Source: Pelobates cultripes (Eukaryota; Chordata; Amphibia; Anura; Pelobatidae). Taken from it: a stretch of 64,000 bases of DNA. The translations under genes were made by a program, and so were the position numbers. Below, piece by piece: positions 22,601-32,240 of the stretch; positions within the stretch are counted from its first letter, which is position 1; each line of letters starts with the position of its first letter. Where the stretch lies: contig OW240917.1 of NCBI GenBank assembly GCA_933207985.1, forward strand, positions 240,507,402-240,571,401, given 5' to 3'. Below the pieces are notes generated by a model. That model was not told the origin of the DNA and did not search any database. It saw only the letters and a list, made by a program, of their open reading frames with translations.

Positions 22601-25600
22601 TGCTAGCCCCCATGCCTCACTGTGTTTAATAATTCAGAAGTGTGAATGTATGCTCCTCTTACAGGACCTTTTTCAGAGATAAGTTTTGTAAAACTGTTAC
22701 AGCAACCTAACCTCATTTAGGTTATGGAGTCAGCAGTATCCGGGTACCTACATTCAGCAGTGGTTAACCCCAAAGTTGGGTCTCTGCCTCTTGACTTTCT
22801 TCCTTCCTGAACTGCAGAATAAGCAGTGTTTAGCTGGGCGGATACTTACAGGATTTATATGTACTACATCTTGCACTTTTTACACAATATGAAAAGATTC
22901 TGCAAATCAGTCCTTAGTACTGTCAATACTGGGAATGCAGCTCTCCCTGCAGGGGGTCCTCCATACAAAGCAATGCTTACCCTACAGTGCTCTCTTTTCC
23001 TGGAAAGATAGGCGCTGAGAACCGTCTCTGATCAGAGAATCCACACCCAGTGCGGCTATTCTTTGAACCAGCAACGAATTCCAGGTGTATGGCAAATTAT
23101 TCTCAGTGACTTCTGGGTAGAGGAGCGCTCTCAAGCCCCAGGTATCCTCTAATGCCTCCCAAATCTCCCCTCCAAATAGTGCTCTATTTGGAAGTCAGGG
23201 GACCGAGCGATACATGCTTAAGGATTGACCGGCCTCGGTACTGTCCCAATCCGAGGAACACTCCCAGAGTATGTCCCGGTCAGGCACACAATGTGTAAAA
23301 CAAGTCCAATTGATACTGGACTTGTTGGATAGCTCAATAAGCATCCAGGACCCCTGCCCACAGTGACAGTAGTCCCTGTGTAGGGGCTGTTTGGACAGGC
23401 CCATAGTCTGTGGGCAAGTGGCTGGCCTTCAAACTTCTCCAAAAGCCTCTGGCATGGGAGTTTCTGTCACAGACTGATGGCAATATTTTATGCATAACAC
23501 ATATATCCAATTATTAAACCCAGCATTTTAACTCTACTGTATATTGTAGAGAGCAAGGCTAATCAACACCAACACGCTGTAGTAGCGATACATACTACCA
23601 ATCCAAATCCTCATCTGTGTGCAATTAAATGCTAAAGCTACAATTGTATCACTGTACACCATTGGATATCCCAACTAGTGGTGAATTACTGTTCCAATCT
23701 TTTGATCGCTAATGGTAGGATCTAATTATCAGCTGCTACTTTGGTTATGCTTTCACTAGACTGTACAGCTAGCACAATTTTATCTGTCTACGTATTCAGA
23801 GAAATATTTCGTATAGTACAGATTAATTATTATAAATCACAAGTCCACATATCTGGACAACGGGCAGACTAAATATACCGGTATAGTGACAGATTTAGTA
23901 GTTTGTAAATAAGAACCCTACTTGAACAAGTTGAAAATGATAAAACCAGGGAAACCTCTGCCGAAATCCCAGTCATGCTGTGGGGATTTTTCCATTTTTT
24001 TTTTTTACCCCAATTAACCAATTGTGTTGTGGTTACAAAGATGCATTGTTTTTCTGCCTCTCATCCAACACTGGCCATAACATTCCTCTTTTCTCTTACA
24101 GTGGATACTTGGATTCGTCATGTTCTTTGTGCCGGAAGTAGGTTTTACATACAAGGCCAAATTTAAGCCGATGCACGTCTTCGTTGGTTTATCCCTTTTG
24201 GTTTGTGCCATAGCTACATGCCTACTTGGCTTAACGGAAAAACTGCTCTTCTCAATCCCGTGAGTACCCACAGATATACATAGATACATAACCCATTTTA
24301 TTATTCAGGCAACATTTAAATGTGTTGACTTACTCCCAGGGCAACACGCCTCGGCCTGATAACCTTTGGAGTCCCACTAGCTGTTGGGTCAGTTCACTAC
24401 TTTTTGTTTAGAGTAAGTGTAGATTTCAATTTGAAACAAGGGAAATTACCTTCCATTAAGATTATTTTAATAATAAAAGGATGGAAAAAAAACCTTTAGA
24501 GACCATTTATCCCCAGCATGTCCTGATACCTGAAGTTTTTTTTTTGTTTTGTTTTTTAAACCATCATTGCTTAAAGGGACAGTGTAGGCACTCAGACTCC
24601 AGACCACTTCACTGAAGTGGTCTGGGAGCTGTGACCCTTTTGCACCTAGTGCTGCAATATATAACATTGCAGTTCCAAAAAACTGCTCTCAGTGGCAGTC
24701 TACCAGACAGCCATTGGGGGCACTTCCGGAATCCAAACAGACTTTTGGTCCGTTAGCTGATGCTGGACGGTCTCACGCTCTGCATGAGGACCTCCAGCGT
24801 CAGATTTTCCCTATATGAAAGCATTGGATAATGCTTTCCTATGGGGAGGTCTAATGCCATTGCCGCACATGGCATTAGCTCCCCAAGTTCTGTCAGGAAG
24901 GTATTCATAAAAAGAGGCAGCCCAGGCACCATAACCACTACAAACCTTTTTGTTTTGTCAAATTGTTCAAGAATATGCACTTGGAGCCATCTATCCCAAA
25001 ACCACTATAATGGGCTGCAGTGGTTATAGTGCCAGGAGTGTCCTGTCACTATTTAAGGCAAAGTAGTCAAAGCATTTTAGTGCTGTTTGACAACTTACCT
25101 GGGTCTCTTAGCGGCCCATGCAGTATTTGTTATTCTCCTGAGCGCAATCCTAGGACAGTGTGCGCCCGACAGTACCCTGGGAAGTTATCAAACCACACTA
25201 TAATGGCTTACCTTCTTAATATGGGGTATTAACCATATAACAGGATGTAGGGTTGATGGTGCATGAAGTGTTCCTTATCTTTTTGTAGCAGTAGGTGGCT
25301 TTGTGGATGTCAGATTTATTTTTTATTATTATTATAGAAAGCCATCTATCATTTACAATTTTTTGTTTCTGTCACTTTTCAGTATTTCATAAACATATCT
25401 TTAATAAAAATAGAAAAATTAATTAAAAAAAATGGTGCTGCAGTAGAAACCAACATTTATACAGAATCCAGATTAAGTAACAGAACACACACAAACATAC
25501 AGTATTAAGTTTTACAAGGATTTAATCTTAATGAAATGTAACGTTGGATTACTTTGTCAACCCCAGGCTTTGCCATAAGACAAACAGCAGAGTTCCTCTG

Positions 25601-28600
25601 TCAGCTTTTGTCCAGCACCAGCAGCCATCATTTCTGACAGGATCCTCCACAGACCCAAGTGTTGTACTCTGGCGCATGCACGAGGATATAGCACGGATGT
25701 GTCTGCTACTGATAGGGACAGGTGGAGTTAAGTAAAGCTCTCCTCCTCTGCACCCCGTGGCCACGGATCCACATCATTTGTCCTTTTTCTGAGGAGGGGA
25801 TGCAAAATATACAAAGACCCCGAAAAAGACAGATCCTTTTTAAAGGGATCCTATAGTGCCAAAGCCATTTTCCTGGCAATATAAGGTTAATACGCCCCAT
25901 CCCGCGGGGCTTAAGGGGTTAACCAGTCAGCCGGCAGGGAAGATCTAATACGCATGCACGGCAATGGTCGCGTACTCATTATCCAGTGCTTTCCTCAGAG
26001 GAAAATCTGACACTGGAGGTCCATGAAGACTTCCAGCATCAGATAACGGACCAAAGGTCTGTTTGGATTCCGGAAGCCCTCTAGTGAGGGCATACTTAGC
26101 GCCGCAATGTAAACATTGTTTTACATTGCAGCACCCACACTACTTCAATTAGCTGCAGTGGTCTGGGTGCCTACAGTGTCCCTTTAACCACCCTACCATA
26201 TATATTACACTTTTTTTTTTTTTATTGTATTTATTAAGGGGTGTTCTAGCTTGAGGTGTAAGCATCCCTTTAAGTATGTCATTTCTAGTAATGTGTTATT
26301 TAAACCGTTTATATGAAAGTTCCTGTTCTGCTATTTCCATGATGCATTACCTTTATAACTAAATAGAGTCATTGCAAAGACAATCGATTTGAAAATTCCT
26401 GGGTATTAAAAGGTTAAATGATCTAGTAAAATAAAGAGATTGGTGTACCTTTTTTTTTTCTTCACATGCAATGGCGCTCTGTTAATGATACCATTGTTAT
26501 GAGAAGGTGCCGCTCGACCTACAAAAAACCTGGGTTTGAATTAACTCAAACCACACACACAAAGCTGACGTGTCCTTTCAATGGATATGCGCTTGGTTGA
26601 ACCGGTTACTGTGTATTTAATTGCTCTCTCCTGGTACAGTAGTTTTATGGAATTAAATAACAGAGGGGCACTGGCTGCTAAGAATTTAAAGTGACACCCT
26701 AGTCTAGCTGGCCTGTTGTAGTTAACATACTATAGAAACAGCATTAAAATATGCAAAGAAAATGAAAAAAAGGACATATTTGAAGTAACTACATTTCCTA
26801 AAATGACGTGCAGAATCTCCAGTGAGTGCCCGCATTGGCTGCTGGTCAAATAACTTTCTACAGAGCTACACGGCAATGCTTTATTGGCACAGCAAAGATT
26901 TCTGGGAGTTGTAGTTCATTTGTTAGCTTTCTACTGTAACGTGTACATCAGTCGTTTTGGAGCAAAAAGGAAACCCTGCAACATGTTTATATAGAACAAA
27001 TATGCATTGATCAATAAATAGTCTTTATAACAGTTCCTTATGCTATGCTGCTTTAATTATTAATGTTAAAAATCTAGAGCAGGGTATTAACCTCCAGGAC
27101 AGCACATAGATCAAAGCTTTGTAAATATATCAAGCCTCTTGTAGCTTGTTTGGCACTTAAAATGGAACAGTCATGCGTGACTTGTGATTTGTGCAGAACC
27201 CGATCACTAACTAACAGTTGAGCTTTAGTTTTTAATGCTTAATCCCAAAAGGATCAACAGCTATTTAGTCTGTAATAACAAACCAACCTTTAAAGGGTCA
27301 GTCTAAGCACCACAACCAATTTAGCAGAATGATGTGCTTCTGGTGTATGGATCGTGTTCCTGCAGTCTCACAGTTGGTCTGAGAGAAGTAGATTGACCCA
27401 ACATAGCTGCTCTCCCCATTTCTTTCCTTCCCCCTCTCTGCCTCGTTCTTCCCCTGTGTGTGTCTATTCTTCCCTCTTCCCCTGTGTCTCTTTCTCCACC
27501 TCTTCCCTGCCTTGTGTCTCTCTCTCTTCCCTTTCTGTCTCTTGCTTCCCCCTCCCATTTACCAATAGAAGTCAGAGGGGGCCGGCCGCGTTCCATGCTG
27601 GTGCCACTGGGTGGCCGCCTAGCCGTTCCGGCAGCACACTCACTAATGCTGACAGCATAGAAGGACTGAAGGAGGGAGCATGTCTCTATCATGTTCCCTC
27701 ACGGTTCCCACAATTCCAGTATGATGTGGCTGTGCTGGGAATTGTGGGAGCCGCGAGGGAGCATGATAGAGAGAAATGCTCCCTCCTCCAGTCCGGTAGG
27801 GGAGGAGCGGAGCAGAGCCAGCGTCGAGGGACATCAGAGCTGGACCCAGGTAAGTGACAAGGGCCTTAACCCCTTAAGGACCAAACTTCTGGAATAAAAG
27901 GGAATAATGACATGTCACACACGTCATGTGTCCTTAAGGGGCTAAAGGGGGAAGCTATATTCTCCTGAATGGCAGAGAATTGAGCAGTGAGACTGCATGG
28001 GCATGATCTATGCGCCAAAACTCTGTTAAGCTGTTAAGTTGTTTTGGTGCTTAGTGCCCCTAACCAATTTTGGCTTTGTATTTAGTGCACCCAAAGATAT
28101 ATATATATAATCTCTAATACAAATGCTTAATATGGCTGGAATACCATGAAACATTATATTCTCAGAATATAAAATATTCTAAATCAAAAGTAGATTTTAC
28201 AAGATAAAAACCAAATATAAAAAAAAAATGCCAGTTTTCCTGATACAAATGTGAACATAATTACTGCTAAACACAAGTACTTCAAAATATATTCATATAT
28301 TTGCCCTGATTTATCGTTTTGTATGCCCTACTTTATAGGTCACACATTATAAGGAGCACAATGTGGTTTTAAGACTTTCATTTTTCAGAAATTGGTTTGG
28401 TACTGGGGTTTTAAACTAAGGAGAGGAATTTAGACACTTGGCTATCTTTAAAACAAATTTAAAGGTTTGTAGGTTTTTGTCTTCCAGTAAATTTGATGTT
28501 ACTTGCAGTTAAAGTAAAAAATTAAATAAATGTGCAGCAAGATTGCATGAACGTAGAATACTTGTGTGTATAATACAATACCGTGGTGATCCCAGAACAA

Positions 28601-29062
28601 GAATTCTATATCTCTGCTATGTTAGTCTAAAATGTTAAGTTCCCAATGTAATTACCCACAATTCTCAGTTTAATGAATACATCTGTTAAAGGACTGATAT
28701 TTACCCCTCAAGGCTACCAGAAGTGGCAGAACCCCACACCTTTAGATAGTGTGTGAAATGTGATAGCATTGTTTTAAAGACAGTCCAATCTTAAACACAC
28801 ATAAGCAAATTCACTGTTTCTATTTCTATGTGTAAATGTGATATTTCATATAATGCCTCTCTATTGCAGAAAGGACTACTCGAAAATGCCACCAGAGGGC
28901 ATTCTTGCAAACACTTTGGGCTTGCTACTAGTTGCGTTTGGCATAGTCGTTGGCTATATTCTGACTCGAGACGAGTGGAGGCGTCAGCCACTTCCAGAGG
29001 AACAAGCTCTCTCCATTGATTTTAAGACGTTGACTGAGGGAGAGAGCCCGTGTGAGCCGTGA
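19430..29062 (+). CDS. CYB561: cytochrome b561 gene, coding span (5 exons)
   Basis: Joined exons 19430-19628, 22249-22347, 22475-22578, 24102-24259 and 28870-29062 give 753 nt, or 250 residues and a stop, about the length of mammalian CYB561. All introns are GT-AG and all phases agree. The product is a six-helix membrane protein. Heme ligands of the family fall at His52 and His120 (one heme) and His86 and His159 (the other), the numbering seen in mammals. CYB561 moves electrons from cytosolic ascorbate across secretory or chromaffin vesicle membranes to regenerate ascorbate inside. The C-terminal tail ends with [11 protein letters not shown], also a family trait. The gene is tail to tail with TANC2, as in mammals. 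No disruption is seen. Confidence 0.96.
19629..22248 (+). other. CYB561 intron
   Basis: It contains one of two diverged copies of an unclassified repeat (20690-21002), a T-rich run near 20404-20427 and an AT microsatellite at 22204-22218 close to the acceptor. No other gene is seen. Confidence 0.7.
20690..21002 (-). repeat. unclassified interspersed repeat, copy 1
   Basis: It aligns by eye with 23115-23473 through shared blocks: CGCTCTCAAGCCCC, GTCCCGGT-like segments, AAGCATCCGGG, CACAGTGACA, GGGCAGAAGGCTGGCCTTCA and TGTCACAG-like ends. It has no diagnostic terminal structure. Orientation is arbitrary, and it could be a fragment of an LTR element. Confidence 0.5.
22249..22347 (+). CDS. CYB561: CYB561 coding exon 2
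   Basis: It encodes residues 67-99 with a split codon at each end (phase 1). It contains [11 protein letters not shown], the short loop after helix 2, and helix 3 starting at [11 protein letters not shown], where His86 is a heme ligand. Acceptor cttaaag, donor gtaggt. Confidence 0.95.
22475..22578 (+). CDS. CYB561: CYB561 coding exon 3
   Basis: It encodes residues 100-134: the end of helix 3, the loop [12 protein letters not shown] and the start of helix 4 with SLHSWCG, where His120 is a heme ligand. The intron before it is only 127 bases. It ends in phase 0 at TTGCAG/gtaaga. Confidence 0.95.
23115..23473 (-). repeat. unclassified interspersed repeat, copy 2
   Basis: This is the diverged partner of 20690-21002, in the same orientation and in the next large intron of CYB561. 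The inserted segment around 23300-23330 (AAGTCCAATTGATACTGGACTT) is itself an inverted repeat. The family is unknown. Confidence 0.5.
24102..24259 (+). CDS. CYB561: CYB561 coding exon 4
   Basis: It encodes residues 135-186 plus two bases: the rest of helix 4 ([10 protein letters not shown]), the loop [14 protein letters not shown] with heme ligand His159, helix 5 and LTEKLLFSI. The donor is atccc/gtgagt (phase 2). Confidence 0.95.
24571..25045. mobile_element. T2/Kolobok-like MITE copy
   Basis: It starts TTAAAGGGACAGTGTAGGCA and continues with the family's interior (CAGACCACTTCACTGAAGTG, then a GCAATATATAACATTGCAG block). The right end near 25040 (GGTTATAGTGCCAGGAGTGT) is less clear, so its limit is approximate. 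Confidence 0.55.
25840..26187. mobile_element. T2/Kolobok-like MITE copy, inverted
   Basis: TTAA at both borders (25840-25843 and 26184-26187) flanks AAGGGATCCTATAGTGCC and GGTGCCTACAGTGTCCCTT. The CTGGGTGCC end is on the right, so this copy is inverted relative to 18845-19277. Confidence 0.7.
27671..27786. repeat. inverted repeat with arms of about 50 bases
   Basis: 27671-27718 pairs with 27736-27786 with a few mismatches around a 17-base loop. It lies in the last CYB561 intron and is probably a foldback MITE. Its edges share GGAGGGAGCAT. Confidence 0.7.
27866..27945 (+). mobile_element. short palindromic MITE (copy 1 of 3)
   Basis: It begins TTAACCCCTTAAGGACCAAA and ends TGTCCTTAAGGGGCTAA. 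The interior is TTCTGGAATAAAAGGGAA. Copies at 32083-32153 (opposite orientation) and 61404-61481 are nearly identical. With about 80 bp and no coding capacity it fits a tiny MITE. Confidence 0.7.
28870..29062 (+). CDS. CYB561: CYB561 coding exon 5 (last)
   Basis: It completes Pro187 and encodes residues 188-250: [20 protein letters not shown] leading into helix 6, then the cytosolic tail ILTRDEWRR...[19 protein letters not shown] is at 29060-29062. Acceptor: ctattgcag. Confidence 0.96.
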
Positions 29063-29947
29063 TATTCCTATTGAAGCAGAGCTAAGACCCATCTTCCGCT
29101 TTCCCTCAGACAATATTTGTGATTGTAATGTGATTCTTGCTGTGGCTGGTGGCTTTGTCAATGTAAGATAACGGGTTTGTAACAGGGTGTAAGAGTGTGT
29201 ATCTACATTGGACTACAGGAAAGTGCAGCTCCAATAACAGACAACTACATACAGCGAATCCTTGACACTATATAATTTATTATCATCATACAGCCCTGTT
29301 AGCTAGCAAGAGCCTAAAGCGACTTTTATCGAAAACAAAAAAGTTTTTTTCGCTAAACCGTTAATTCCAGGAAATTCACTATATTTAAGCCAAAATAGAA
29401 AGGACAACAATTTATTTCCAGTCCTGCAAGTCTGGCCTATATTTCTGTAAGTCCGCACAAGAAATGGTTTAGTAAATCAATCCTATATCGAATGCCGTAG
29501 CAGGGGTGTGTCTTTCATGCAAATCACAGGTTTACTTAAGCTTTTAGTTTTTTGAACTGGAACAGTAATATTACTTATTCTGCAGTATCCTGCCCAAGGC
29601 CCATAACAAACTGCACAGCCCTCTTAACAACCAAAAAGAGCCAAGTGGTTCATATAATCTTTGGCTAATGGGATGTATTTAGGGATGCCATATCCATATT
29701 TTAGAGGACACATTTCTTTCACTCTTATAAATTGATGGGCATATAGAAATAGCCGTTCTGTATGTGTAGAAGTCAAATAATTCGGGTAGTAAAGCAGGTG
29801 ATAAATCGATCCGGAATTCTGCATTTTACAAGGTAGTATTTTAATTTGCCTCAAATCAACATGATAAAGTTATGGATGGATATGACAACTCTAGACGTTG
29901 TTTTAATGCATCCTACTTTAAGGCAGACATCACTTGTGGCCATAATT

Positions 29948-30033
29948 TGATAGATTTGCATCATCCTTTTAACATGTCTACAAAATGTACTGATAGATTT
30001 GCATCATCCTTTTAACATGTCTACACAATGTAC
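29948..30033. repeat. 43-bp tandem duplication
   Basis: 29948-29990 is repeated at 29991-30033 with one mismatch (TCTACAAAATG against TCTACACAATG). It lies in the presumed 3' UTR of CYB561. Confidence 0.9.
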
Positions 30034-30126
30034 TACATTCCTAGGTGGAGATGTAAAGCATTTACTGCTAGTTTTTTTTTTTCTCCTAGATATAAGAAAG
30101 TATACTTTATTTTTATTATTTCTGTA

Positions 30127-30132
30127 AATAAA
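30127..30132 (+). terminator. possible polyadenylation signal of CYB561
   Basis: A canonical AATAAA hexamer 1.07 kb after the stop codon. No cleavage-site evidence can be read from sequence alone. Confidence 0.3.
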
Positions 30133-30392
30133 TTGAGGCCTTTATCAGGCACCACATTTAATATTTTGAGATAAACATTTACATTTGTTTTATTTAAAAT
30201 ATCAAATATATATAAAATATCAATATTAAATTATTTTCAAAATATTAAATAGTTTTAAAAAGCATATCAAAAAATATAGGCCTTAATTTGTTTGTTAAAA
30301 AGGGAATTTATTTAAAAATATAGCCAGTGTCAAATCATTCACTCCAAAGCAGCTAAAAGAGATGCAATGTTCTGTTAGGGCTAAGTACATTG

Positions 30393-30713
30393 TTAAAGGT
30401 TACTCCAACCACCATGACCACTTAAGTCGTAGAAGTCAGTATGTGCAGTGTTTCTGTAACCATTTTTTGTTATAGAAAACATGCCTCCCTTTTCGGCATA
30501 AAGTGTGCGCATGCACTCTGAGCTGGCGTAATGGACCAATCAGAGGCTTCTCTATGAGAAGCCTGTGATTGGACTGTGCAAAGCCCCAGTGACGTTGAAG
30601 GAGGCGTGGATTCCATGTACCTTAAACTCTTTATTTTGCAGGTTTTATTTCAAATGGGAGGATTTCTCAATAGTGCCCCCCGCCCTCCAAAAATGGTTGG
30701 AGTACCCCTTTAA
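30393..30713. mobile_element. T2-like MITE, second subfamily
   Basis: TTAA borders flank inverted ends AAGGTTACTCCAACC and GGTTGGAGTACCCCTT. It shares the TTAAAGG start but not the CACCCAGACC interior of the other copies. No protein is encoded. Confidence 0.7.
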
Positions 30714-30744
30714 CGCATTGTGCACCTGCAAAAAACCTTGTAAC

Positions 30745-30750
30745 AATAAA
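30745..30750 (+). terminator. possible polyadenylation signal of CYB561
   Basis: AATAAA followed by AGCTGCCTGTGAG, 1.68 kb past the stop and right after the MITE at 30393-30713. If it is used, the MITE is part of the 3' UTR. Confidence 0.3.
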
Positions 30751-30760
30751 AGCTGCCTGT

Positions 30761-32240
30761 GAGTGAGTAAGAAACTGTTTGGTAATAGATGTATCTGTTG
30801 TGAGACTCTTTTCCAAAGAATGCTGTCTTTTTATTTTTTAAATACTCTGCTAAGTCTCTTGTTCTGTGTTGCACACAATCACAGCGCAGATTGTAGCTGA
30901 CATACACTTTGGACTGAGGGACAATGTTCCATGCCAAGTAGGTTATGTGCCAAGTGTGTACACTGAATTTATGTTAATATTAAACATATTGTGATTGTAA
31001 TACCTGCCTGTTTCGCTAATTTTTCCAACATTCATACTATATTGCACAGTAACATTGATTACATCAGAGCTGTTGTATAACCTAGAGGAATGCATTACGA
31101 TACAAGGTGACAATGTGCAGAAAAATGTGATACTTATTTCTTGATAAAGGTCTAAACTGATTGAAATGCTATCATATGATGGTCATTATATTTCTGTTAA
31201 GGGATACTACGCACTATAACCACTACAGCCTGTTGTATTGGTTATGGTGGTAATAGCCTGCACCATCATTCACCGGTTATATGGCAAACCCTGATTGCCA
31301 ACGTGGAGGCTAAACTTTATTAGCATGATCAAATTTGTTCATAATTAGATGGCAGAGATAGGCTGAATATTACGCTTAGTATAGTGAGGGGGCACCTCTG
31401 AGACCCCTGATTTTTGTCCAGTGGTTTGACCCAGAGTTGGTAGAATGTCATGCACAACCTAATGAAGCCATAACCTCTACAGCAGACCATGTTCTATAGA
31501 ATGAAATACAATTTGAGGACACCACCAGCACTGAGTGGAAATTCTAATTCCATGTCACTTTCACATATAAGGCCAAAGTAGCTGAACTTGAAGTAGAGCA
31601 GACTTCAGCAGAATGTTTCCATTTACATTCTGCTACACAATACTTTTATCTTGTTTTAACAGCTTCATATAACCAGTGACAGTAAAACTAAGTTACTATA
31701 ATAACGCAGGCCTATGAAGATCTCCACTTGCATACAACTATTCAGCATCATTTAAATGACCACTCTGGCACTATAACAACTTAATTGCAATGAAGTTGTT
31801 ATGGTGGGAGTGGTTCGAGGTGCGGTCTTACCTTAAGTGGGTTAAATCATTAAATCAGTTCAATTTCAAACTTTGGAAGATGGCACCCAATTAAGTAAGA
31901 CAGCGCCCTGGACCTCCTCCCATCATAACTTCCTTGAGATTAAGTTATGGCGCTTGGAATGTCCTTTTTTGGCCAACTGTCACCTGACTGATTTCAGCCG
32001 ATCACAGTTACCCATTGCTGGAATTAATTGGTACAGCCAAGGAAGAGTAATTGCATCAAATAAAATTCTGAAAAAAAATTCCTTAACCCCTTAAGGACAC
32101 GTGACATGTCATGATTCCCTTTTATTCCAGAAGTTTGGTCCTTTAGGGGTTAAATCATTTTGTAATACCTTAAGACAATTGCCTTTATGCGAACCCAGCT
32201 ACCACATTTCCTGGGAGCCAATGCCATGCACCATGTAACA
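30761..32240. other. intergenic region between the converging genes
   Basis: No gene is seen. It includes T2-like fragments (ACTATAACCACTACAGCCTG near 31210 and GCACTATAACAACTTAATTG near 31770) and one short palindromic MITE at 32083-32153. Confidence 0.5.
32083..32153 (-). mobile_element. short palindromic MITE (copy 2 of 3)
   Basis: This is the same element as 27866-27945 but inverted: the interior reads TTCCCTTTTATTCCAGAAGT. The ends are TTAACCCCTTAAGGACAC and GGTCCTTTAGGGGTTAA. It is slightly shorter than the other copies. Confidence 0.7.

Larger units (their letters stand above)
24260..28869 (+). other. last CYB561 intron
   Basis: This 4.6-kb intron has a splice-site-bounded open segment at 24340-24412 (see findings), two T2-like MITE copies, a 50-bp-arm inverted repeat (27671-27786) and a short palindromic MITE (27866-27945). 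A purine/pyrimidine-rich stretch at 27400-27560 gives long but meaningless open frames. Confidence 0.7.
29063..30760 (+). other. CYB561: CYB561 3' UTR and downstream (tentative)
   Basis: No further coding sequence is seen. Two AATAAA hexamers lie at 30127-30132 and 30745-30750 and could end the transcript. The second sits just past a MITE. A 43-bp tandem duplication is at 29948-30033. Confidence 0.4.

Noticed and set aside
27298..27857. Open frames on both strands rich in Arg/Glu/Gly or Ser/Pro
   Set aside because: Polypurine/polypyrimidine tract in a CYB561 intron, plus the snap-back repeat.
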